A stretch of 64,000 nt of DNA from Bradyrhizobium sp. WSM1417. GTDB lineage: Bacteria; Pseudomonadota; Alphaproteobacteria; Rhizobiales; Xanthobacteraceae. The notes under the pieces were generated by a model. The model did no database searches. It was given only the letters and a program-made list of their open reading frames with translations, and had not been told where the DNA came from. The position numbers and the translations under genes were made by a program. This document shows positions 1 to 7,506 of this stretch, piece after piece. Location: positions 6,063,831-6,127,830 of the forward strand of contig NZ_KI911783.1 of NCBI RefSeq assembly GCF_000515415.1, read 5' to 3'. Position 1 is the stretch's first letter. Each line of letters starts with the position of its first letter.

Positions 1-1467
1 CGCCGCAGAACGGCTTGCGGTGAAGGCGGTTCCGGTGCCGGTCGAACCGGTCAGACCGAGCGAGGACAGCGCATTGCCCGTGCCGGTGACCGACAGATCC
101 GCATTGGCACCGGTCGAGATGTGCAGAGCGCCGGCGACGATCGAAGACGCCGTCTGGCCGGTGGCAGTGCTCAGGGTCGCCGTACCGCTGGCGTTGGACG
201 CCGTCTGCACGCCGGTGGCGAGATCAACGGCGGTCAGGATGTCGGCGACGGTGCCCTTGTTCAGGTACACGGTCGAGTTGCCGCTGCCGTCGGTGACGAC
301 GTTGCCGGTGACGCCAGATCCGGTCGGCACGTTCGCAGCAGCGGGCGTACCGCCGTTCTTGAACGTGATGGTCTTGCCGTTGACGTTTAGCGTCGAACCA
401 TCGTTGATCAGCGAGGCAAGGCTGCCCGTAGCCGTCGTGCGGCTCGCGGTGACCGTTGCATTGCCGGAGCCGGTGGCACCGGTCAGACCGAGAGTCTTCA
501 GCAGGTCGGCCTTGCCGGTGACGCTGAGATCGGCGCCCGTCGAGGTTTCGAGGGTGATCTTGCCGGCTGCGATCGCCGATGGGGTCTGGCTGGTGTTGGT
601 CGTGATCGTTGCAGCACCCGCGGCGACGACAGCGTTCTTGACGCCGCTGGCGAGGTCGATTGCGGTGAGGACATCGCCGACGGTCGCCGTCGAGTTCGCC
701 GCACCCGAACCAAGATAGATGATCGAGTTGCCACTGCCGTCAGCAGCGACATTGCCGCTGATGCCGTAGCCGCTCGGAACAGTCGCCGCGGTCGGAGCAG
801 CGCCTGTCTTGAAGGTGATCGAGTGACCGTTGACGGTGAAGCTCGAGCCGTCGGTGAACTGCGTGGCGCCAATCAGGCTCAGACCTCCAGTCGCCGGGGC
901 GGCGCCGTCACCGTAGAGCAGCGTGGTCGCGGAGATTGCAGCGGGCGTACCCTGGTTGTCGTTCACAACGCTGCCGGTGACTGCCCCGATGGTGCCGCCG
1001 AGAGTGGTGGTGCCGGTCGCCGCCGTCACGCCGCCAGCCGCGCCGGAGAACAGCACGTTGGAGAGCGCGGTCGCGCTGGAGTAGGTCGTGGTGCCGCGCA
1101 GGTCGGAAGAAGTCGCGCCGGCGATCGTGGTCGAGACGTTCGACTTGGTCGAGTAACCGACCGTGGTCTGCAGCGCCTGGTTGGCGATCGACTTGGCGGA
1201 GTCCAGCAGCTTCTGGAGCGAGGTGATGCCGGTGTTGGCGGCCTGAAGCACCTGCACGCCGTTGGCAATGCCATCGAGCAGATTGTTGATGTCGCTGGCG
1301 CGGTTGTCGAGCGACTGTGCCGTGAAGAAGTTGGTGGGGTTGTCGAGCGCCGAGTTCACCTTCTTGCCAGTCGACAGGCGGGACTGGGTGGTGGCGAGGA
1401 GGTCGGCGGTGGACTGGAGGGAGAGCAGGTTCTGGCGAACCGAAGAGGAGAGAACGATACCGGACAT
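1..1467 (-). CDS. fliC: Flagellin (3' end beyond window)
   Basis: Filament subunit exported by the flagellar type III system. The minus frame is open from ATG at 1465-1467 to the window edge (489 codons). The N-terminus has the conserved flagellin helical domain, with LSTGKKVNSALDNP near residues 31-44. From about residue 150 it changes to Thr/Ser/Gly/Ala-rich repeated units containing DGSxxxVNGxxITFK and ADLSVTGxxxxLxxLGL, as in the DUF1522-type flagellins of Bradyrhizobium. An AAAGGT ribosome site precedes the ATG. The C-terminal D0 domain lies outside the window. It is divergent from flbT, which controls flagellin expression in other alphaproteobacteria. The class is secure; which paralogue cannot be told. 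Confidence 0.93.
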   Translation of the reverse strand, partial: MSGIVLSSSVRQNLLSLQSTADLLATTQSRLSTGKKVNSALDNPTNFFTAQSLDNRASDINNLLDGIANGVQVLQAANTGITSLQKLLDSAKSIANQALQTTVGYSTKSNVSTTIAGATSSDLRGTTTYSSATALSNVLFSGAAGGVTAATGTTTLGGTIGAVTGSVVNDNQGTPAAISATTLLYGDGAAPATGGLSLIGATQFTDGSSFTVNGHSITFKTGAAPTAATVPSGYGISGNVAADGSGNSIIYLGSGAANSTATVGDVLTAIDLASGVKNAVVAAGAATITTNTSQTPSAIAAGKITLETSTGADLSVTGKADLLKTLGLTGATGSGNATVTASRTTATGSLASLINDGSTLNVNGKTITFKNGGTPAAANVPTGSGVTGNVVTDGSGNSTVYLNKGTVADILTAVDLATGVQTASNASGTATLSTATGQTASSIVAGALHISTGANADLSVTGTGNALSSLGLTGSTGTGTAFTASRSAA

Positions 1468-1789
1468 ACTGTTACCTTTCTGGTAGCTACGCGTCCTGTC
1501 TGACCGAGATTGATCAAACGACGGGCGGACGGTTGCGTCCAAGCCTCTAACAATCCGTGAAATGAAACTCCGGGTTTGTCTGCTTCAGGCCTTCAAACCC
1601 GGTCCGAAGGCGCCAGTCCGAAATTTAGCCCGGAACCAGCGCCTTGAAATCCTTCACGTTTCCACGACGGCGGCCGGCGTTTACAACCCGTTAACCACAT
1701 TGAGCAAGGATTGGACCCAAATCAGAGCCGGCAGCCGTCAGCGGGGGCACGCACGAGGCTCGTTACAAAAGGGTTGATGGAGAACAGGC
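1468..1789. other. Divergent flagellin/flbT intergenic region
   Basis: These 322 bases separate the flagellin start from the flbT start. No convincing gene is seen. The flbT ribosome site GGAG lies just before its ATG. A GG-N10-GC spacing occurs upstream of flagellin, but the surrounding bases do not fit a sigma-54 promoter, so no promoter is called. Confidence 0.5.
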
Positions 1790-2215
1790 ATGGCTCTCAA
1801 GGTCGAACTCAAACCACACGAACGCATCATCGTAGGCAATTCGGTGATCACCAACACGGATCAGCGCGCGCGTCTTCTGATCGACGGCGAGAACGTGCCG
1901 ATTCTGCGCGAGCGCGACATCCTCACGCCGGAGACCGCCGATACGCCGGCCAAGCTCGTCTATTTAGCGGTGCAGCTCATGTACATCTCGCCGGACCCGC
2001 AGACCCAGCACGGCACCTATTTCAACCTCGTGCGTGACATCGTCACCGCGGTGCCCAGCTCCTGGCCGATCATCGAGGGCATCAACAACAACATCATGAG
2101 CGGCGACCTCTACAGGGCGCTCAAGGAGGCTCGCAAGCTGATCGCTTATGAAGACAAGCTGCGCGACCAGTACGAAGCCAGCCATCTCAAGAGCGACGTC
2201 AGCTCGGCCGCCTGA
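1790..2215 (+). CDS. flbT: Flagellar biosynthesis regulator FlbT
   Basis: A 141-residue protein with full-length FlbT architecture: an N-terminal MALKVELKPHERIIVGNSVI segment followed by the RARLLIDG and ILRERDIL blocks. FlbT is a post-transcriptional regulator that acts on flagellin mRNA; it represses in Caulobacter, and a positive role has been reported for a Bradyrhizobium homologue. The start is set by a GGAG site about 8 bases upstream. It is divergent from a flagellin gene and followed by a strong terminator, so it appears to be monocistronic. flaF, often its neighbour, is not in the window. Confidence 0.95.
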   Translation: MALKVELKPHERIIVGNSVITNTDQRARLLIDGENVPILRERDILTPETADTPAKLVYLAVQLMYISPDPQTQHGTYFNLVRDIVTAVPSSWPIIEGINNNIMSGDLYRALKEARKLIAYEDKLRDQYEASHLKSDVSSAA

Positions 2216-2236
2216 GCACTTCCCAACATCTGAAAC

Positions 2237-2275
2237 AAAACCGCCCCGGACCAGGTCCGGGGCGGTTTTGTTTTG
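2237..2275. terminator. Strong bidirectional rho-independent terminator
   Basis: Near-perfect 16-bp inverted repeat (arms 2237-2252 and 2254-2269, core CCGCCCCGGACC) flanked by A-rich sequence on the left and T-rich sequence on the right. It lies between flbT (+) and the decarboxylase gene (-), so it can end both converging transcripts. Confidence 0.9.
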
Positions 2276-2287
2276 AAGGAACCGCCA

Positions 2288-3784
2288 TCACTGCGCCGCG
2301 AGCGGCGGTGCCTCGACCTCGATCACGCCGCCGCTGCGCCGGGCACCGAACTCCAGCACGGCCGCGACCAGCGCATCGATATCCCTCTCCTCGGTGCGGT
2401 GATTGACGATCGCGGCGCGGATCGCAAACCTGCTGTCCAGCGTCGTGCTCGAGGGCGCCGCGATACCGGACTCCTGGATGTCGGCAACGATCTCGCGATT
2501 GACCTCGTCGGCGGCGCGGTAACGGAAGCAGACGATGTTGAGATTGACCGACGCCAGCAATTCCAGCCGCGGCTCGGCGAGAACGCGCGTCTCCAGATAT
2601 TTCGCCAGCGCACAGCTTCGCGCGATCACCGCACCGAGCCGATTTGTGCCGAACGTCTTCAGCGTGAACCAGGTCTTCAGTGCACGGAAGCCGCGCGACA
2701 GATCGGGGCCGAGATCGCAGGGCCAGATCGCGCCGGCCGCAAGTCCCCTCGCCTCGCGGCGCAGATAGGCCGCGGGCTGCGCAAAGGCCTGCCGATGCTG
2801 CTCGCCGTCACGCACCAGCAGGAAGCCGGCGTCATAAGGCACTTGTCCCCATTTGTGGAAGTCCAGCGCAATGGAATCCGCAAGCTCGATGCCGCCGAGC
2901 AGCGGCGCAAGTTCGGGGGACAGGACCGCGAGCGCACCGAAGGCGCCATCGATGTGAAACCAGATTCCCTCCTCGCCACACAGCTGCGCGATCGCCTTGA
3001 GATCGTCGACCGCGCCGATATCGACAGTACCGGCGGATGCGACGACCAGGAACGGTTTGAAGCCGACCTCGCGATCGATCGCGATCTGCGCACGTAGCGC
3101 GGCAACGTCCATGCGATGCTCGGCATCGACGCCGATCTTGCGCAGCGCATCGGTCCCGAGGCCGGCGATGTCCATCGCCCTCGAGACGCAGCCATGCGCG
3201 GCCTGCGATGTATAGGCGGTGAGAAGCGCACCGTCATTGCCGATGCCGTATTGCCGCGCCAGCGCGCCGAGCGCGCTCGTACGTGCCACCAGCACGGCCA
3301 TCAGATTGGCCATCGACGTGCCCGTCACGAAGATGCCGCTCGCGCTTTCCGGGAAGGCGAACAGGCTGCGCATCCAGCGGACGATCTGGCGCTCGACTTC
3401 GATCGGCATGTGATCGCGGCCGCCGAGATTGGCGTTGAGGCCTGCCGCGAGCATTTCCGCGACCATGCCGACCGCGGTGCCGCCGCCATGCACCCAGCCC
3501 ATGAAACCGGGATGGACGTTCCCGGTCGCATAGGGCGCGACATGTTCGGAGAAGTCGCGATAGACGTCGGCGAGATTGCTCGCCTCGCGCGGCACGTCGG
3601 CCTCGAATGCCGCGCGGACGCCGTCGGGAATCGGCTGCCACACCGGACGCGCGCGAACGTTGGCGATGCTGTCGATCGTCTCGTCGAGCATGCGATGGGC
3701 GAGCGCGCGAAACTCGCTCCAGTCCTGCGGATCGAGCGAAGTGTGCGTGACGGAGCTTTGCGTGTTGCGAATGATCTCGTTCAT
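2288..3784 (-). CDS. Group II PLP-dependent amino-acid decarboxylase
   Basis: 498 residues, the usual length for the aromatic-L-amino-acid/glutamate decarboxylase family (fold type I). The PLP lysine is in LDFHKWGQVPYDAG, preceded by WFHIDGAFGA, where the Asp contacts the pyridine nitrogen, and by GIFVTGTSMANL, which fits the phosphate-binding region. The predicted reaction is decarboxylation of an amino acid to an amine; the substrate cannot be read from sequence. Its ATG overlaps the stop of the ATP-grasp gene (ATGA, 3781-3784), so it is translationally coupled as the last gene of the four-gene operon starting at 7435. A GAGGGGAG ribosome site precedes it. Confidence 0.88.
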   Translation of the reverse strand: MNEIIRNTQSSVTHTSLDPQDWSEFRALAHRMLDETIDSIANVRARPVWQPIPDGVRAAFEADVPREASNLADVYRDFSEHVAPYATGNVHPGFMGWVHGGGTAVGMVAEMLAAGLNANLGGRDHMPIEVERQIVRWMRSLFAFPESASGIFVTGTSMANLMAVLVARTSALGALARQYGIGNDGALLTAYTSQAAHGCVSRAMDIAGLGTDALRKIGVDAEHRMDVAALRAQIAIDREVGFKPFLVVASAGTVDIGAVDDLKAIAQLCGEEGIWFHIDGAFGALAVLSPELAPLLGGIELADSIALDFHKWGQVPYDAGFLLVRDGEQHRQAFAQPAAYLRREARGLAAGAIWPCDLGPDLSRGFRALKTWFTLKTFGTNRLGAVIARSCALAKYLETRVLAEPRLELLASVNLNIVCFRYRAADEVNREIVADIQESGIAAPSSTTLDSRFAIRAAIVNHRTEERDIDALVAAVLEFGARRSGGVIEVEAPPLAAQ

Positions 3785-5016
3785 GCTGCACTCCCCTCAC
3801 CCGCTCTTGCGTGCCGCGACAGCATCGTCGTGAATGCCGCGAAAATCTTGCGCATCTGCGGCGGCTTGTAGGGAAACACGGCGGGCGGATCCATGTTGTG
3901 CACGACAGCGGTGTTGTCGGCTTCGAACACCAGCAGTTCGCCGTTGCTGTTTTCGGCGCAATCGACGATGAAATAGTCGAGGCCGACACGCTTGCTCATC
4001 TCGTCAAGCGCGCTGCGATGACGCGCAGCGAAAGCGCCGTCGAAGTCGAGCATGAAGGCGGCTTCTTCGGCTCGCTTCTCCTCGCTGAACGCCATGTAGG
4101 CGTTGAGATACCAGATGTCCCAGCGGTCCGCGATCGCCATGTGGCAGGCGTAAGGCTTGCCGTCGACCATGGCGAGGCGATATTTGCGATAGAGCCCGTC
4201 GGGGTTCGCATAATCGACGAAGCGCGCGACGAAGAAGTTCTGCTCCTCGCGCTCGGCAAGGTAGGCTTTGAGCGCCGCGGCATCGTCGATCTTCGCGAGC
4301 CCGACACCGGCATGCGTGCCGCGTGGCCGCACGATCATCGGAAAGCGCAGCTCCCCCGTAATGCTCTCGCAGGCGATCTTGCCTTGCGAAAGCTCCAACA
4401 ACTGCGCGCGCGTCGCGTGCGCGGTCACGGGAATGTCGAGACCGGGGATGCCCGCCAGCAACCGGAACAGTTTGTCGCGATCGAGATTGCCGATCAGCTC
4501 TGGACGATTGAGCAGTGGCCGCGGCCAGCGCGGCGCGGCCTGCTTGATGGCGGCGAGTGTCTCACGGCATTCCTCGGAATCAGAAGCGACCACGATGGCG
4601 ATGTCGTGCTCGGGCAACGTCTCGGGAAGGCCGACGCCCTTGATGACGTAGAGCGTCAGCAGCTCGATATCGGAGCCTTCGAGCAGGAATTCGATCGGGG
4701 TATTGCCGCCCATGTCGATGTCAGCCGCGAGCGCGAGCACCCGCAGGCGGGGCTTCGCGACCGCGCAAGGGGTACGAAACAATTGGTGGAAGGAGAGCAC
4801 CTCGCTCTGGATCACCAGCCCGGCCTCCTTCTCGCCGAGGAGCTGGGCGATCAGCGACAGATCCAGGCCCTCGCCGGCCTCAGCCGTCCCCTCCGCGATC
4901 CGCGCCAGAAGATGTTCGCGTAGCGGGTGCAAATCGCCGCCCTCGAAGGCCCGGCGCGTCAACTGCGCAAAGCCGATGCGGTCGGAATAGTTCGGCGTGG
5001 AAACGGAATGCTGCAT
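3781..5016 (-). CDS. ATP-grasp ligase-like protein
   Basis: 411 residues from ATG 5014-5016, chosen because TGA of the upstream PLP gene (5018-5020) is followed one base later by this ATG, with GAGGTTTGAG before it. The N-terminal part contains VLALAADIDMGGNTPIEF. The C-terminal half is ATP-grasp: FPMIVRPRGTHAGVGL (nucleotide loop), FVARFVDY, YRKYRLAMVDGKPYACHMAI, and FEADNTAVVHNMDP, whose acidic residue and Asn fit the metal site. This subfamily often occurs fused to TPR domains elsewhere. It probably joins a carboxylate to an amine or amino acid; the substrate is unknown. In the deposited reading frame it is fused to the PLP protein by a frameshift. Confidence 0.8.
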   Translation of the reverse strand: MQHSVSTPNYSDRIGFAQLTRRAFEGGDLHPLREHLLARIAEGTAEAGEGLDLSLIAQLLGEKEAGLVIQSEVLSFHQLFRTPCAVAKPRLRVLALAADIDMGGNTPIEFLLEGSDIELLTLYVIKGVGLPETLPEHDIAIVVASDSEECRETLAAIKQAAPRWPRPLLNRPELIGNLDRDKLFRLLAGIPGLDIPVTAHATRAQLLELSQGKIACESITGELRFPMIVRPRGTHAGVGLAKIDDAAALKAYLAEREEQNFFVARFVDYANPDGLYRKYRLAMVDGKPYACHMAIADRWDIWYLNAYMAFSEEKRAEEAAFMLDFDGAFAARHRSALDEMSKRVGLDYFIVDCAENSNGELLVFEADNTAVVHNMDPPAVFPYKPPQMRKIFAAFTTMLSRHARAGEGSAA

Positions 5017-5017
5017 C

Positions 5018-6666
5018 TCAAACCTCGAACGCGGATTTTTCCGGCATGGCCGCAGCAGCGGCACGGTCAAGCAGCAGTTCGATCTTAGCCAGGACGTGAG
5101 CGATACGATCGAGAATGTGCTGCAAATTGTGTTGCGCCTGCGCGGCGTCGGCGGACCAGGCTTCGGTGACGAGCCGCGCGCCCACACAGAGGCGCAGCAC
5201 GGCCTGCGCGCATCGTCCGGCCGCTCCAGCCTGACCGGCTGTCCAATGAGACAGCGCTGCGCGGCGACCTGCCGGTCCGCCGCGCTGCCGCCGATCTCCT
5301 GGTTGATGTCGCGCTCCAGCGCGCGATGAACGGCGCCGGTCTCGGCGATCGAGACAGGCTTGCCCTCGCGCAGCAGCGTGAATGGAAAGATCGAACGTTG
5401 CGCGAACTCCTCGTCGTCCGCGACGCTCGTCTCGATTGCGCTTGGAACGGCGCGAAGCGCCGGCGACAACGCGATCATGCTGTCGATGCCGGCGGCAAGC
5501 TCGGCCAGCGCCCTGGCGCGAAACGCGCCGGGCACGGCATAATAGCTGCCGATCTCGCTGAGCGCCGCCTCCCAGCGCAGCCATTGACCGAAATTCGGCC
5601 GGCGCTCGAAGCGCGAGCGCAGTGCCGTCCAGGCCATCGGCCAGTCGCAGCGGCCGGCATAGTCGAAGATGCCGGGCGCAATCGTGCCGATCCGGCCGAG
5701 TGACCGCGACAGACCTTTCGGCACCAGCAGCGCACCGCTGAAGGCCGGCCCGCCGAAAAACTTCGAGCCGGTCATCAGCACCATAAAGCCGCGATCGAGA
5801 TAGCAGCGCAGCCGGCGGCGGCCGAGCCGCGCCTGGCAGGCATCGACCACCACCTGAACCTTGCGCGGCCAGCGCCGCGCGATCTCATCGAGGCAGGCAG
5901 CACTCGGCGCGCGCCAGCCGAGTTTTGACGAATCCATGATCTGCAACAGAACGCGGCGGCCTTGCGCGAGGCTGTTCTCGACGGCACGCATGACCGCAGC
6001 ATCTGCATCGGCGCACATCGCGAGGCCGGACGCGACATCGAGCAGCGGCACCGCGATGCTGTCGCCGGCGAGGCCCGCGACCGCGGCATCCTTGCGCACG
6101 ACAATGCCGCTTGCCTTCATCGCGCTGAAATGATGTCCGCGCGCGGTATGGACCGTGCCGCTGCCGGTCTGGTCGGCGCCGACCACGATCGTCACCGGCG
6201 AGGCGCCGAGCACCGCGCGCGCCAGGAACAACGCGTGGAGCTGGGAATCCGTGCCGGACGGCGAGAACACGATATCGACACGCGGCGGGAGCTGGAGATG
6301 GCTGCGCAATTCCTCGCGCATGTCCTCGCAGCGCGCGTCGAACGCGATCTCGACCTCGTCGAAAAGGCACCTGTGCATCAGTTCTTCGCGCGCCAGGGCG
6401 GCGCGGTCATAGGCGGCTTGCGAGATGGTCGAGGCGGTCGAGGAGGCGAAATTCCAGATCTCCGGCTTCGGCGAGGCCGCACAGCCATAGGCGTTGACGC
6501 GATCACTCGGGTCGAGCGCCAGCCGTAGGTCTCCACCAGAGATCAGCAACGTATCCAGCGGCGTGAAGAGATCGCGCAGGCGATAGCGCGAGCCGCCGTC
6601 GAAGGCGCGATCCGTGCCCGACACACGGGAGGCGCCGACGTTCATCCCGAAAGGCTCACGCCGCAT
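5018..6666 (-). pseudogene. Fold-type I PLP enzyme, frameshifted near 5205-5214
   Basis: Residues 1 to about 485 resemble a class V aminotransferase/Cys-desulfurase-like PLP enzyme: VVVDACQARLG (Asp for the cofactor ring nitrogen) and LMTGSKFFGGPAFSGALLVP (Schiff-base Lys). Past 5214 this frame becomes Arg/Pro/Cys-rich and runs into the ATP-grasp gene. The neighbouring frame continues sensibly as AVLRLCVGARLVTEAW followed by a helical tail that ends in TGA at 5018-5020. Two extra bases in a GC-dinucleotide run, or one lost base, would explain this. The intact protein would be about 548 residues. The start is ATG 6666, overlapping the glycosyltransferase stop, or ATG 6645. It may be a sequencing error rather than a dead gene. 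Confidence 0.72.
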
Positions 6667-7435
6667 CGGCCGCCGCCGGCGCGGCTGCGAATTGCGAAGC
6701 GACGTCGCCGCGGAACACCGACGGCCCGACGTGATCGAGCGAGCTCTGGATGTCGGCCCAGATATCGCCGCCGATATCGGTCCAGCGCTTGCAGAAGGCG
6801 AAGTCCTCGGAAAGATAGGTGCCGGTGGCGGGGTCGATCATACACTCGAATAGCGCGAAGCGGTTGCGGCTCCCCGCCAGGGTATCGTGCGAATGCTCGC
6901 GGAAGAACTGCAGGGCCGCATAGTCCGGATGACGGCACATCGTCTCCAGCACGTGGCGCCGGATCATCAGGAAACCGGTCCCGGCGTAGCGAACGCGGGT
7001 AAAACCGTTGACCACCACGATGCGATCGGGGTCCTCGATCTCGAGCACATAGTCGAGCGAGGCGGCCGGCACATCGGCCCGGCCGGCCTGGATCGCCCGC
7101 TTCGCCTTGTCCCAGTTGACCCGCTTGATCGGATAGCAGCCGGCAACGACGTCCGCGCCGCACTCGATCAGCCGGAACACCTGCTCGGGCTTGAATCCGA
7201 TGTCGGCGTCGATGAACAGGAAATGCGTCGCCTTGGGATCGTCCAGGAACATCGCGGCCAGGTTGGCCCGCGCGCGCGTGATCAGCGCGTCTCCATCGCG
7301 CAGCAGCACCGTGAGCTCGAGATTGGGCACGCCATGCACGGCGCGCTGGAGCGCGAAGATCGAGCTGGCGTAGATGCTCGACACCTGCCCGCCGAAACAG
7401 GGCGTCGCCACCACCAGCTGCATCTTGTCCGACAT
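6656..7435 (-). CDS. GT-A fold glycosyltransferase (Anp1/GT2-like)
   Basis: 259 residues. The N-terminus is LVVATPCFGGQVS, followed by LLRDGDALITRARANLAAMFL and the metal/nucleotide-sugar motif HFLFIDADIGF (DxD-type, near residue 95). No transmembrane segment or signal peptide is seen, so it should be cytoplasmic. Ribosome site GGAG lies 6 bases before ATG. It heads the operon with the PLP, ATP-grasp and decarboxylase genes, and a CtrA-type site lies 50 bases upstream. Location inside the flagellar locus suggests, but does not show, a role in modifying flagellar proteins. Donor and acceptor are unknown. Confidence 0.75.
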   Translation of the reverse strand: MSDKMQLVVATPCFGGQVSSIYASSIFALQRAVHGVPNLELTVLLRDGDALITRARANLAAMFLDDPKATHFLFIDADIGFKPEQVFRLIECGADVVAGCYPIKRVNWDKAKRAIQAGRADVPAASLDYVLEIEDPDRIVVVNGFTRVRYAGTGFLMIRRHVLETMCRHPDYAALQFFREHSHDTLAGSRNRFALFECMIDPATGTYLSEDFAFCKRWTDIGGDIWADIQSSLDHVGPSVFRGDVASQFAAAPAAADAA

Positions 7436-7484
7436 TGACGGCTCCGCCCCGCTCCAATCCTCACCAAGAGGTAAAGAGGCATGG

Positions 7485-7499
7485 TTAACGGCGCCTTAA
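7485..7499. promoter_or_regulatory. Putative CtrA binding site (TTAA-N7-TTAA)
   Basis: TTAACGGCGCCTTAA matches the full CtrA consensus on both strands. It lies in the 71-base gap between flgL and the glycosyltransferase gene, 50 bases upstream of the latter's ATG. CtrA controls flagellar genes in many alphaproteobacteria. The call is by eye. Confidence 0.6.
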
Positions 7500-7506
7500 C
7501 GCACCC

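Noticed and set aside
1535-1560. A GG-N10-GC spacing upstream of flagellin as a sigma-54 promoter
   Set aside because: Only the two dinucleotides fit; TGGCAC and TTGC blocks are missing.
3781-6666. A natural 961-residue fusion of PLP enzyme and ATP-grasp ligase
   Set aside because: The linker is out-of-frame sequence, and a proper stop and ribosome site for separate genes exist in the adjacent frame.
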